Positions 19,945 through 29,470 of a DNA stretch of 38,341 nt are shown piece after piece (the first letter of the stretch is position 1; the number at the start of each line of letters is the position of its first letter). The DNA comes from a virus. Position numbers and translations under genes: made by a program. The stretch is taken from IMG/VR virus record IMGVR_UViG_3300024520_000211, positions 1 to 38,341 of that record; one strand, written 5' to 3'. The notes under the pieces were generated by a model. The model was given only the letters and a program-made list of their open reading frames with translations, was not told where the DNA came from and did not search any database.

Positions 19945-22900
19945 CTATACGGTTTTGGATTCCTTCAGCTTAAAGCCTCCGGTCTTACCTGCTACCTCTA
20001 GCATAACATTGTTTAAGGAAAACCCCTGCGTATCTGTGGTGGCTACTTCCTTTATCTTTATCTTCAAAGCCTCACATTTTTGTATTTTAGGCTTATGTCG
20101 TAGTTGGTATATGTTATCAGGATTTGAGCCTCCATAATAGGCCGGACTTCCCCATGCGGCCCCTCCACCGTACGTGAAGATCTCCGATATATCTGAGGCG
20201 GTGAGGGGGATAGCCTCGTCGGGGTACTCTTTGTAGTTCGTAAAAACCTCTAGAACGAAATTAGTATCCGCATGGAGTTCACCTAGCAGGTAGATCTCCT
20301 TAACTCTCTGATATCCCTGTGGTGTAGTCATTTTAATCCACGCAGTCTCCACATCAATAGATACATGGTCGGCACCATCGTTATAGAAATTCTCCGTTTC
20401 AACCATATGTCCACCTACATATCCTGATGACGGATCGTCTGCATCGAGTATATGGTGTTTTCCTTTTATCTGCACACTATTTGATTTAGACCTTTTATCT
20501 GAAGTTGTCCATTGTTTAAATAGCGTATTGTATATAATCATGCCATTAGTGTCACACAAGCGCAGTTCATATTTGTCGGGTATGTGGACGGCAGATAGGA
20601 GGGGTGATTGCAGACTGAGGCCCACCTCTATTCCTATCTTATCGAGTTTGAAGTTTCTAGTGATGTAGTACACATCGTCCCTAGCCTGAAAGAAGGTTCC
20701 TGATTCAGTCTCGACTATGGACGTTGGGTCACTGCACCCTATAGTGGCTGAGTAAGCGATCGGTGCGGAGTACCCACTCCCAACATCCTTCTCATCTAGT
20801 GGTGTTCCTACTGCAGATAGGATGGAGTTCTCTTTAAAAAGGAATAACCTGTTACTTAGACCACTCACCCCTATTATTCCTCCACCCTCGCTGAAGGTTT
20901 CTATGGATTGATTTGTTCCGAACTCTGTTGAGTATCCATATTCTATGGGCTTTGAGTACCACACTTTGTTTCTCGCACCCGCCCCCAAGAGAAAAACCCT
21001 ACCATCATGCTCAGATATATCCTTTACAGCCGGAGGGGATATATTGGGACTGACACCATAAGCCGTGTATATGAGTTCTCTTTGAGTGAGTTGGGCATCA
21101 GTTGAGGTGAATACGAATGGAACTGCCCCCTTGTATTCCTCACTTAAGATATCAGGATTTTGAATATCTATTGTTTTCTCATGGAGAAGGACACCCGCTG
21201 CCCCCGCCGCAGCTTCTGTTAAGGCACCGGGTGAAAGGTTGAGACTTCGGTATCCCTTCAAAACAATTCCGGGCTTCTCGCTTAAGGACTTATCATAAGG
21301 GGCAACATAAAAAGTGAGATTGTTATTTCCACCCGATGTACTTAGTATCTCCTCTGTAGGAATGAACGCAGCCGATCCTGCATTGTATTGCAATACAAAA
21401 CAAATATCGCCACCGAAAGGATATGTCTGAAGTATCTCTGCTGTTTTGGTTCTTGAGACATTAGTTATAAAGTCCCCGACTACAAAGTTAGTACCAACCG
21501 CAACGCATATAATAGGCCCGATGCTTGGATTAATCCCTGCGACAAGAACTGTTTCTGATCCTGATCCCGCGCCAATATGGTTGTCAGCAGCAGTACCCTG
21601 AATAATAATTGATTCGGATGGAGAAGAACGATGGATTATCCCATTAGAATCCGTCCACTCGAATATAAATGCAAATTGATATTTTGGGAAAAGAGCGTTT
21701 GCGGGATTCTCATAGAATATGTTGGGAACTCCAAAGTCATCATCGGATCGTGAGAACGGAGTAATCACCGGGTCAAAGGTTTTTCCAAATGTGGCGTTCT
21801 TTGGATCGGGGCTTGTTACCTTTATTACATTGGGTTGAAGATGGTAGTTACTTTCCATGTAACTTGTTCCGTTATAAACCTTGAGAAACCCACCTGTGGT
21901 GAAGAGGTTATCTTGGTACTGAAGCCCTTGGACAGGGAACCCCATATCAAGACTAATGCTAGACACATAACTTTCACCTAAAGAGGTAAACCCGAAAGCA
22001 CCAAACTGCAGACTACCCTGTTGGTCGCTTGTGCTGTGAGGACATATAAAATATCTTCCTATGGACTTAGGATCGGTGGTAGACCCATAAGAACTTCCAT
22101 CTAAGGATTTAGATATCGCATGACCCGGAACTATAAGATTGTTCCACACACCGCCCCCTGTTAAGTCGTAGTTGACCCGATATGCCATCAGGAAGGTTGT
22201 CCCAAAGGTGTCTACGGGATCGGACAGCCTGTATTCCTTTCTTACTACGGGGAAGAGTAGATATCTATATTCATCCTCCAATCCCTGCCCATCTATACTT
22301 GGGCCATTTCTGTAGCAACTTCCATTATTCACATCCTGAAAAGCCTCGTCATAGCCACCTGATGAAGGATGTGCCTGTGGCTTACAGTACATCAGGTCAT
22401 CCTTTCGAACAGCAGTTGAATCCGGTAGTAAAGGAAAGTTCCAATTAATATCATTTATAAAGTAAACTATTGTCCGGCAGTCTCTATCTCCAACAATGTT
22501 AGCTGCGACAGGCCCTACCGCCTCACCCTCGTTGGAAGTCTCTAAAGTTTCTTCCTCAAGATAGAGAATCAAATATTTCTCTTGTTCAGTCGGCCAAGCA
22601 TGACTTGGAAATTTTGGGTTTACCAAGCTAATCGATTTAGGAATATAGTCTCTATTAAATTCCCAATCGCTTGCTGCTGCCGCCGCTAAAGAATTAGGTT
22701 GTATAAGAATCAGTTGTGCATGGTCATCCATTACCCCTGCTACATTGGATTGATGGTAGCCAAGAATGATGCTTCTTTGATCTCTTTCTATATCTAATAA
22801 CTGATAAGCACCCGCAGCGGGAGGTTTAGTGAGTGCCAAAGGAACAACAGTATCAAATGGAGAACTATCAGGCGGGGGTACAGCAGGAAAAGGAGCAGGG

Positions 22901-24318
22901 TTTACCGGGGCGCTTACAAAGTCACCTCTCGTAGAAACAGACCAAGACAAAAGGGTGACGGTCGCAGGTGCAAGTCCGGGGTCTATATCTATCTGAAGAT
23001 TGAAGAGTGTGTTCTGAGCCATATTAATAAATGACTTAGGACTATTGGAAAATCCCTCAACGGTAGATCTGACCGTACCTGCAGGTGCGCCCCCATACGC
23101 TTCTCGTGGCCCCTCGACTATCATCGATCCTGACCCAAATCCCGGCATAAACGAACTAGGAGTTGGCCCCTGAACAATGTTCTTCAGATAGTATTTTTGT
23201 CTTGTATCTGCTGTTTGGTCGAAAGGCGCACCACCGGGATACCATGGTTGGTATAGCCACTGCGCACCATACATGATCCACATTTCTGAATTTTTCTCAT
23301 CGCAGATGAAATCAATATGGTCTAAAAGTCTTGCTATGGAATATTGCACGTCTAAAATAGTTAAGGGATCGGCAGGAGAATATAGAATGTCGGGGTCTGT
23401 AAGTGTTGGATCGGCTATACCTGCCCATGTCCAAAAATCACTCTGATAGTCTAGTGAATAACCGACATTAGAATCAAGCCCCATAACCCATACTTCAGGG
23501 GTTAGACGATACTCCGCATAGGTTCCTGTTCCAAATACCGTTAAATCAGTAGCCGCACCTGTATCGAAAGTATACTCCCTAGAACTCTTAGACATTGCAA
23601 TAATAATAAACTTATCGGGTGTAGACCCAATCGTTGCTTTCCCGCCCCATGGAACCACCTTTATTGACGTATACCCTGTGCAATTTCCAAAAAGCAGGTT
23701 TGGGGAGATAGATTCTTGTTTAAATAATACCTTGTCGTTGTCTACGTCCTCTACCACTACAGTTATTTTTCTATTAAAATCATTTGGCCCCATCAGACCG
23801 ATATTGTCATCAACAGATTCTGCCCCATACACGGTACACTTCAATCGTCTTTCCCTGCCCTCTTCAGGTATGAGTAGGAATGCACAGTCTATAGCCAAGT
23901 TTGGTTGAGCATTATTGGTTGCTTCCATTGCATCGCTAGAGGCAGGAAGGAGCGATCCTATGGCGCTTTCTTTAGGCTCTACGGCAAAATTAAAGGAATT
24001 GGAATCTCGCCAATTTTTAGGGTAGGTGAAGTAATCGAAGTCCCTTCCCTTCGGGATCTGCTCGTAGACCTTGTTGGCAGACATGATGACCGGGTTGTCA
24101 TTATAGTTAAAGATGTTCATAGGGGGATCGATAATCTCCCCATCCATAGTTTCATCCCCGCTAAACTTATACCCCTCTCGTTTAGAGATAGTCTTGGGCT
24201 TATTAAGAGTTATGTTTTCGGCCCTTATCAGCTTGCTGTTCAAGACAAGCTTACGATCGGTAAACTCGTCTGCACCAAACCCAAAGTCGATTGAAACTCT
24301 TCTAGACTTTAAAGCCAT
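19945..24318 (-). CDS. Tail nozzle protein (gp12-like), very large, 1457 aa
   Basis: The N-terminus (DRKLVLNSKLIRAENITLNKPKTISKREG) is the hallmark of the beta-propeller nozzle proteins of podoviruses. The C-terminal half has a second such block (GVSGLSNRLFLFKENSILSAVG, FFQARDDVYYITR) typical of propeller blades. The middle (about 350-1000) is a long beta-rich insertion with Pro/Gly-rich linkers. At 1457 aa it is nearly twice T7 gp12 (794 aa), so the insertion may carry receptor-binding or enzymatic domains. ATG follows GGAGGC. It should form the tail tip below the adaptor. Confidence 0.8.
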   Translation of the reverse strand: MALKSRRVSIDFGFGADEFTDRKLVLNSKLIRAENITLNKPKTISKREGYKFSGDETMDGEIIDPPMNIFNYNDNPVIMSANKVYEQIPKGRDFDYFTYPKNWRDSNSFNFAVEPKESAIGSLLPASSDAMEATNNAQPNLAIDCAFLLIPEEGRERRLKCTVYGAESVDDNIGLMGPNDFNRKITVVVEDVDNDKVLFKQESISPNLLFGNCTGYTSIKVVPWGGKATIGSTPDKFIIIAMSKSSREYTFDTGAATDLTVFGTGTYAEYRLTPEVWVMGLDSNVGYSLDYQSDFWTWAGIADPTLTDPDILYSPADPLTILDVQYSIARLLDHIDFICDEKNSEMWIMYGAQWLYQPWYPGGAPFDQTADTRQKYYLKNIVQGPTPSSFMPGFGSGSMIVEGPREAYGGAPAGTVRSTVEGFSNSPKSFINMAQNTLFNLQIDIDPGLAPATVTLLSWSVSTRGDFVSAPVNPAPFPAVPPPDSSPFDTVVPLALTKPPAAGAYQLLDIERDQRSIILGYHQSNVAGVMDDHAQLILIQPNSLAAAAASDWEFNRDYIPKSISLVNPKFPSHAWPTEQEKYLILYLEEETLETSNEGEAVGPVAANIVGDRDCRTIVYFINDINWNFPLLPDSTAVRKDDLMYCKPQAHPSSGGYDEAFQDVNNGSCYRNGPSIDGQGLEDEYRYLLFPVVRKEYRLSDPVDTFGTTFLMAYRVNYDLTGGGVWNNLIVPGHAISKSLDGSSYGSTTDPKSIGRYFICPHSTSDQQGSLQFGAFGFTSLGESYVSSISLDMGFPVQGLQYQDNLFTTGGFLKVYNGTSYMESNYHLQPNVIKVTSPDPKNATFGKTFDPVITPFSRSDDDFGVPNIFYENPANALFPKYQFAFIFEWTDSNGIIHRSSPSESIIIQGTAADNHIGAGSGSETVLVAGINPSIGPIICVAVGTNFVVGDFITNVSRTKTAEILQTYPFGGDICFVLQYNAGSAAFIPTEEILSTSGGNNNLTFYVAPYDKSLSEKPGIVLKGYRSLNLSPGALTEAAAGAAGVLLHEKTIDIQNPDILSEEYKGAVPFVFTSTDAQLTQRELIYTAYGVSPNISPPAVKDISEHDGRVFLLGAGARNKVWYSKPIEYGYSTEFGTNQSIETFSEGGGIIGVSGLSNRLFLFKENSILSAVGTPLDEKDVGSGYSAPIAYSATIGCSDPTSIVETESGTFFQARDDVYYITRNFKLDKIGIEVGLSLQSPLLSAVHIPDKYELRLCDTNGMIIYNTLFKQWTTSDKRSKSNSVQIKGKHHILDADDPSSGYVGGHMVETENFYNDGADHVSIDVETAWIKMTTPQGYQRVKEIYLLGELHADTNFVLEVFTNYKEYPDEAIPLTASDISEIFTYGGGAAWGSPAYYGGSNPDNIYQLRHKPKIQKCEALKIKIKEVATTDTQGFSLNNVMLEVAGKTGGFKLKESKTV

Positions 24319-24331
24319 AAGGTAGCCTCCA

Positions 24332-26860
24332 CTACAGGACTCCGGGAAACGTAGTAGTTCCTATTGTATTGAAATGAAATTCATTCGGCTCGTCCTGTGT
24401 AATTGTGGGAACGATTATTGAAGGGCCGGGACCGGGGAGAGGCCCTTCAGCAAAATCCATCCTATACCACTTAACAAAACAATAATTTCCTGTGGCAGAC
24501 ATTTGAACATCAGGCAGATAAACCTGATACTCTATCAAGGGTGCCGGAGCCGGGGGGGAGGGGATAATATTTACTGAATTTTGTGCAGGAGCAACTTGGA
24601 TAACCGTCTGCTCATTGAGGGGTTGATCAAAATAGATAATAAATTCTCCCCATGTACCCTGAAAGGTCTGCGGCATATCGGGTTCAGTACCCGGTGCCAT
24701 CCCATGAGAATAACTAGCAACATTCCAATGTGGACTTGCAGGAACTTTACCCGAAATTCCTATATTATCCGCAAGCATCCTAGCATATGATGTAACCTGA
24801 TTGTTTCCATGCCTACATAAAACATCTTCTGTCGTTGTGGGTACTTCTGTCTCGATTCCCACCAAACCTACCAAAGGTGCAGGTACATTTGCTGCCCCCA
24901 CAGCGTTGTAGCTGTATCCCGCACTGACACCCTCGTAGACATAAGACGCAACGCCCTGACCAATCCTTATTGGGCCACCTGCTCCGTAGGGCATTATATC
25001 CTGCTGCGTTGCAATCATTCTAGTGGGCTTAGGAGCTACAGCAGTCTGATCGGATTCTAATGATAGGAAGAGAGCGCGAGATACTTGCCAAATAAAAGAT
25101 CCCAATCCGTTGCCACCCACAGTATCAAGATCATAAAGCATTTGGCAAGACCCTGCACCGCCTACCGGAGCATCGACATAATACTCTCTGAAGGATTGAT
25201 CATTGAACGGATTATAAGTAAAGGGATTGTTAAATCCAAGAACCCTTTCATGCGTGAACTGCGTCATAATTGGGCCGGGTATATTTGTCTGTTGCTGCCT
25301 CTCGAAGCTCCCAACAGCAGCGTACCTAGCAAAACTAGCATTATTGTAGTTAAGATTAAGTCGTTGATTGTCACACGTAAAGATGAGTCCTGTAGCATCA
25401 GTTTTTCCGCTAGTATTTACGGTAGCCCCTATCAACCCACTCGTATTAGAATCCCCGATCGTGACATCTATTGCGGCAAGGACACCGGAATTACTTGTAG
25501 ACGATGCAGCAGTAAAACTACCTACTGCTAAACAGTTTATACTTCCGGGATTAGAGGCAATAGTTATATCTGCTGCAGCCAAAGTTATACCCGCACAGGC
25601 ACCCGGTGAAGGTGGGTCTACAGGGGCCAAGGCCCCAAATAAACTAGAATCTCCCATTATCATTGTTTGGTTGGATGCAAGCTCCACTGTAGGATTTACC
25701 GGGCCGACTCCGCGACGAGCAACAAGCTGTAACTGACTTGTAGCAAGCCCGGCCATTTCTCCTGAGTCAGATATTTTAACTTCTGTATTATGGTAGGTAG
25801 GCCCAAGTGTTCTGTATGTACTAAATAATGATATAAGAGAGCTGTTTACTCCAACATTGTCACCATGGGTTATCGTAATATCCGCACTTGAATTAAGAGT
25901 TATAGGGCCTAGCAGAGGTTGTGCATCAGGGAACAATGGGTCACACGTATATAAGTTTATTTGGTGCGATGCCATTATTGTTCTAGAATTACCCGCATTT
26001 GGTGCGGGAGGAGTGGGGCCAACCCAATCTACATGACCGATTTCTAGATATCGTGGATTTGCTAGTGGGTCGGTACCGTATATTCTTCCACCGGAAAATG
26101 GACGAAGAGGTACTCCAATGGCCTTACTTGTTGTCTCTATAATAAGCTGACCACCTAATCCACTATCAGACAAGACCTCTAACTTGCCCTCGATTCCTGT
26201 TCCACCCACAGGTGTAACAAGAGCCTTCCGCCCCACTGCCCCAAAGTTTAAAGTAAGGGTGCCACTGTTTGCGATAAGATCTAAATCGCCGCTCATGCCA
26301 ACCGTAACCTGACTTTCCACTATTTCGGTTTCAACTTTAGAGAACATACCTGAAGCAAGAGAAGAAAAAATGGCAGTTGCCCCATCACCCGTTGTGAATT
26401 TATATCGCTGTATAGCTTGTTGGTAAGCTGCTTTTCCAAGAGTCAGAACTGTGTTGTTATAGTCTTGAGTGAATCCGTCACTACTAGGCAACGCGCCCCC
26501 ACCTGACGTTAGTTGGATTTCAACGACACCATTGTTAAACCATAAGTCTGCCGGAACGTTAGGTGGAACCGTGCCACCGGGGTCTTTGATAAACAGCATA
26601 AGACCACCCGCAGGAGAAACACTTTGGTTCTTGAAGCCAAATGCTTGTGCGTCTGTGGCCTTGTAGTCCTGTCCCAAGCTTTCAAAGGACAAGTCTCCAT
26701 CTATGGAGATACCTGCAACCCCAAGGGGAACCCCGTTCCCACCCGTATGGTCATGGGCGTTAAATGTGTTCTGAATAGCAGTCAGCGCAGTATTGATTTG
26801 ACCCGCTGCGGTAATTCCCGGCGTAACTCCCGGTGATGGTAATACTAATGCTAAAGCCAT
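24332..26860 (-). CDS. Tail fibre or appendage protein, 842 aa
   Basis: The N-terminus carries HDHTGGNG (36-43), a motif frequent near the N-terminus of phage fibres and appendage proteins. The rest is beta-rich, full of Gly, Asn, Ser, Thr and Pro, as in trimeric fibres with parallel beta structure. The last 200 residues look like a compact domain, possibly the receptor-binding head. The gene lies between adaptor and nozzle, so it may attach at the connector. No tailspike catalytic motif is evident. Confidence 0.7.
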   Translation of the reverse strand: MALALVLPSPGVTPGITAAGQINTALTAIQNTFNAHDHTGGNGVPLGVAGISIDGDLSFESLGQDYKATDAQAFGFKNQSVSPAGGLMLFIKDPGGTVPPNVPADLWFNNGVVEIQLTSGGGALPSSDGFTQDYNNTVLTLGKAAYQQAIQRYKFTTGDGATAIFSSLASGMFSKVETEIVESQVTVGMSGDLDLIANSGTLTLNFGAVGRKALVTPVGGTGIEGKLEVLSDSGLGGQLIIETTSKAIGVPLRPFSGGRIYGTDPLANPRYLEIGHVDWVGPTPPAPNAGNSRTIMASHQINLYTCDPLFPDAQPLLGPITLNSSADITITHGDNVGVNSSLISLFSTYRTLGPTYHNTEVKISDSGEMAGLATSQLQLVARRGVGPVNPTVELASNQTMIMGDSSLFGALAPVDPPSPGACAGITLAAADITIASNPGSINCLAVGSFTAASSTSNSGVLAAIDVTIGDSNTSGLIGATVNTSGKTDATGLIFTCDNQRLNLNYNNASFARYAAVGSFERQQQTNIPGPIMTQFTHERVLGFNNPFTYNPFNDQSFREYYVDAPVGGAGSCQMLYDLDTVGGNGLGSFIWQVSRALFLSLESDQTAVAPKPTRMIATQQDIMPYGAGGPIRIGQGVASYVYEGVSAGYSYNAVGAANVPAPLVGLVGIETEVPTTTEDVLCRHGNNQVTSYARMLADNIGISGKVPASPHWNVASYSHGMAPGTEPDMPQTFQGTWGEFIIYFDQPLNEQTVIQVAPAQNSVNIIPSPPAPAPLIEYQVYLPDVQMSATGNYCFVKWYRMDFAEGPLPGPGPSIIVPTITQDEPNEFHFNTIGTTTFPGVL

Positions 26861-26863
26861 GGT

Positions 26864-27004
26864 CTATCCCTCTAACTTTTTTAGTCGGTTTTCTAGGTCG
26901 ATTATTCTTCTACTTAAAGATAAGATTATACTCTCCAACTGACCTTGGATATAATTTATATCCTCATTGTCTGAGTCTATCCGCGAGTAGGTTTCATTAG
27001 CCAT
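26864..27004 (-). CDS. Tiny coiled-coil protein, 46 aa
   Basis: ATG 27004 overlaps the previous stop as TAATG, a standard coupling, and the frame ends TAG at 26864. The product is acidic at the start (YSRIDSDNEDIN) and then a single leucine-zipper-like helix (LESIILSLSRRIIDLENRL). It sits between adaptor and fibre genes. It may be a fibre-assembly or tail chaperone; no family recognised. Real because spacing would otherwise leave an untranslated gap in a tightly packed operon. Confidence 0.6.
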   Translation of the reverse strand: MANETYSRIDSDNEDINYIQGQLESIILSLSRRIIDLENRLKKLEG

Positions 27005-28398
27005 TAGACGAAGTACCAATCATTTGGATATTTAGTGAAGTTAACATCGGTCACACGGAATGGTGTTCCCGCATCTCTCTCTATTGCTACATCTCCGATT
27101 CGCACTCTCATCATCTCCTTATCGCGCATCAGAGTCTCTACATTGGACTCTTCTTTTTCGAGGCACTTAATGGCTGCGTCTATTACTGCGTACTCTTCCC
27201 AACCCTCACACAGGTAATGCATAACTGTGTCTATGGCGGGGGTATGAGATGGAAAAAGAGCATCCCCTGCAGCCGAAAGCATTTGAAAATTCTGATCAGT
27301 GTGCATGGTCACAACAAAAGTATTAGTAGGAACATCCACACTCTCTATGGTTCCAACCGATTGTGGAGAGGCCAAGGATGGTAGGTTGTTCTGTATGTAA
27401 GCAGGGAGTCCTCTATCCAATCTGTCCTGAAAATAGTTGTTAATGAGTGCAGTCATGGGAGCGCCTGTAGTGCTTATAACTGTACCATCCGCAGACACAC
27501 CTAGTATATTTCCAAAAGTATCTCCACCGAGATAGCAATCGTCTAAAGAGAATGGTGGTAAATTATTTTTGCATGGTATATACCATATCTTTATGGGGGT
27601 ATTGGCAACATCATTAGTGAACTTTATACGGTCACCCACAAAACAATACTTGGTGTTATAGGCCAAGACTGTACTTGGTAGATATTCAAGCATATCTCTC
27701 TCACCGAACATGAACCTTTCCATGTTAATTAGTCTACCCCCAACATCGATGGAGATCCCCTCTAACTTCATAAAATCATCAATAGCAAAATTAGATGGCG
27801 CGACAACTGATGGATAAAATTCTGTTACACCTACTACGGCAGCACCGGAACCATCATCCGTTACAATAAAAAAATTATTCAAAGAGTCTGAAAACGTAAT
27901 TCTACCCGCTACGCTTGGAACATCGCAGGTTCCCCCTATGTTGGTCTGTAAGGCAGGGATTCCACCTGCCGCTATAGTAGCAACCCTGTATGCCTCTATT
28001 AAGTTATATATTCCGGGTAGATTAAACATATAACCAACAGACCCAACAGGAACCGGGGTCAACGCAGGGCCGGGGCCGGGAGGGAATACCGTTATGAGCA
28101 AACTTCCGGGGTCGTTATCATTGAAAGAAAGACCACCTAATACCGTGTCTGTATAGCTTCGATCTAAGGTATATGGCTCAAAGCTTCGTATAAAATATTC
28201 ACCACTCCCGTCTAGAGTAGTGTCTATCTCCTCCATTACATAATGCTGATAGCTTGTAACGAAGAGATCGTACAACTCAGTTAGCGAGTCATTAAGATAT
28301 TTGTGTATCTCAGTATCGGTAACGAACTGAGTATTCTCCATATCCGCTCTACGGCGAACACGAGTTGTCATCGACAAGAGAGTAGCACTGTTTGCCAT
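27004..28398 (-). CDS. Head-tail adaptor protein with large insertion, 464 aa
   Basis: The N-terminus (LSMTTRVRRRADMENTQFV then TEIHKYLNDSLTELYDLFV) is the typical start of podovirus head-completion/adaptor proteins, which bind beneath the portal. The C-terminus (VMHYLCEGWEEYAVIDAAIKC, KEMMRVRIGDVAIERDAG) is the usual closing helix of such proteins. A beta-rich insertion of about 250 residues between makes it more than twice T7 gp11 (196 aa). It probably decorates the connector. Confidence 0.7.
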   Translation of the reverse strand: MANSATLLSMTTRVRRRADMENTQFVTDTEIHKYLNDSLTELYDLFVTSYQHYVMEEIDTTLDGSGEYFIRSFEPYTLDRSYTDTVLGGLSFNDNDPGSLLITVFPPGPGPALTPVPVGSVGYMFNLPGIYNLIEAYRVATIAAGGIPALQTNIGGTCDVPSVAGRITFSDSLNNFFIVTDDGSGAAVVGVTEFYPSVVAPSNFAIDDFMKLEGISIDVGGRLINMERFMFGERDMLEYLPSTVLAYNTKYCFVGDRIKFTNDVANTPIKIWYIPCKNNLPPFSLDDCYLGGDTFGNILGVSADGTVISTTGAPMTALINNYFQDRLDRGLPAYIQNNLPSLASPQSVGTIESVDVPTNTFVVTMHTDQNFQMLSAAGDALFPSHTPAIDTVMHYLCEGWEEYAVIDAAIKCLEKEESNVETLMRDKEMMRVRIGDVAIERDAGTPFRVTDVNFTKYPNDWYFV

Positions 28399-28409
28399 AA
28401 TCGCTCCGA

Positions 28410-28598
28410 CTACGAAGTGCTGTTGTGTATCCTAATAAAATCCGATAATGAATTTTCTAATCTCTCAGCATCTCCGGTTTTAAGTGCTTCAATTACTGCA
28501 TATGTAGCAGCATTAGGAGCAGAACTTTTCTTGGGCTTTGGAGTATCCGTTTGAACCCGTTGAAGAATGGTTTTAGCCATCTTTTCTCTATTAGTCAT
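28410..28598 (-). CDS. Small helical protein, 62 aa
   Basis: A basic N-terminal helix (REKMAKTILQRV), a Pro/Lys linker and an acidic C-terminal helix (ALKTGDAERLENSLSDFI). It starts just downstream of the intrinsic terminator (28615-28643) and is the first gene of the connector/tail segment. No family recognised; a head-assembly factor is possible. Confidence 0.6.
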   Translation of the reverse strand: MTNREKMAKTILQRVQTDTPKPKKSSAPNAATYAVIEALKTGDAERLENSLSDFIRIHNSTS

Positions 28599-28614
28599 AA
28601 CACACCACTTGCGT

Positions 28615-28643
28615 GAAAAGAGAGGGACACGAATGTCCCTCCC
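28615..28643 (-). terminator. Intrinsic terminator with UUCG loop after the capsid genes
   Basis: On the minus strand GGGAGGGACA pairs with TGTCCCTCTC (10 bp, one G-U) around the extra-stable loop TTCG, then TTTTC follows (28634-28643, 28620-28629, tail 28615-28619). It lies right after the second decoration gene and before the 62-aa gene. It would lower transcription of connector and tail genes relative to capsid and decoration genes. Confidence 0.75.
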
Positions 28644-28648
28644 ATAAA

Positions 28649-29026
28649 TTATAAATCAGTTACCATTATAGTGAAGTCCAAAAGATCACCTGCTGCCCAA
28701 GCTGCATCTGCACCCGCTATTCCCTTGTTAAGAACAATGGATGGGGCCACCGCAGCAGTTAGAGTATCCGCACTAATACGTGTGGTATGGCCCTGTCCTG
28801 CTGCTCCTGCAGCGCTAAAAGTATGAAGCACACAGAGAACCTGTCCAACCTGTCCACTATCTAAGGTAATGGTAATATCTGCCCCTAATGGCGCGACAAC
28901 AGACTGAAATCCGTTACCGTTAATTGCAGCAAGTGGTGTTCCATCGATAGACCCTGAGATCTGTCGCATGGGATTAGCCGGATCACCTGATATACCTGCT
29001 AGTTCCTTTGAAAGAGTACCTGACAT
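28649..29026 (-). CDS. Decoration-like protein B, 125 aa
   Basis: Shares the opening LSKELAGISGxxxxPMRQISGS with the gene just upstream, then diverges, with the last part (DLLDFTIMVTDL) again similar to its partner (RLDFTLMISGPFA). Ala, Gly, Thr and Val rich, beta character. ATG follows AAGGAGAT. Position after the major capsid gene suggests a capsid decoration or cement protein. The pair arose by tandem duplication; what separates their roles cannot be read from the sequence. Confidence 0.65.
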   Translation of the reverse strand: MSGTLSKELAGISGDPANPMRQISGSIDGTPLAAINGNGFQSVVAPLGADITITLDSGQVGQVLCVLHTFSAAGAAGQGHTTRISADTLTAAVAPSIVLNKGIAGADAAWAAGDLLDFTIMVTDL

Positions 29027-29044
29027 TGTTTTATCTCCTTAAAA

Positions 29045-29419
29045 TTATGCGAAAGGCCCTGAAATCATAAGTGTGAAATCAAGCCTATCTGTTGGAACAC
29101 GAGGCGTGTCTGCCCCTCCTGTCCCTAAAGCGAAATCTATAAATCCACCCGGTGCGGCTAGACTTTGATTTGCAATCCTTACACTAGTACCCTGCTCATT
29201 TGCATCACCTGACCAACAAGCGCTGACAGATAGAACCTCATTAGTTGGCCCATTATCCAAAATAATTTGGAAACCATTGAGCTGAAGAAGGGCAGTAAAG
29301 CCGCCACCTGTCGTAACAGGTTGACCTCCCACATCAACTACAGATCCTGAAATCTGACGCATTGGATGAGCAAGACTGCCGGATATCCCGGCCAATTCCT
29401 TTGAAAGAATACCTGCCAT
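29045..29419 (-). CDS. Decoration-like protein A, 124 aa
   Basis: Start at 29419 (MAGILSKEL) with GGAG before it is preferred to the upstream ATG at 29431. The protein is a paralogue of the next gene, 19 bp away: same N-terminal signature, same length, same beta-rich composition and related C-terminus. Probably present at high copy because it lies between the capsid gene and the terminator. No enzymatic motif. Confidence 0.65.
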   Translation of the reverse strand: MAGILSKELAGISGSLAHPMRQISGSVVDVGGQPVTTGGGFTALLQLNGFQIILDNGPTNEVLSVSACWSGDANEQGTSVRIANQSLAAPGGFIDFALGTGGADTPRVPTDRLDFTLMISGPFA

Positions 29420-29437
29420 TTTTATCTCCATTCTTCT

Positions 29438-29460
29438 GAAGGGGGTACAAGACCCCCCTC
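29438..29460 (-). other. GC-rich hairpin between capsid and decoration genes
   Basis: On the minus strand GAGGGGGGT and ACCCCCTTC form a 9-bp stem (one G-U) around CTTGT. The sequence after it (TTCAGAAG) is not a true T-run, so it is at best a weak terminator or a processing/stability element for the capsid message. Confidence 0.55.
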
Positions 29461-29470
29461 AGTGTAAGAA

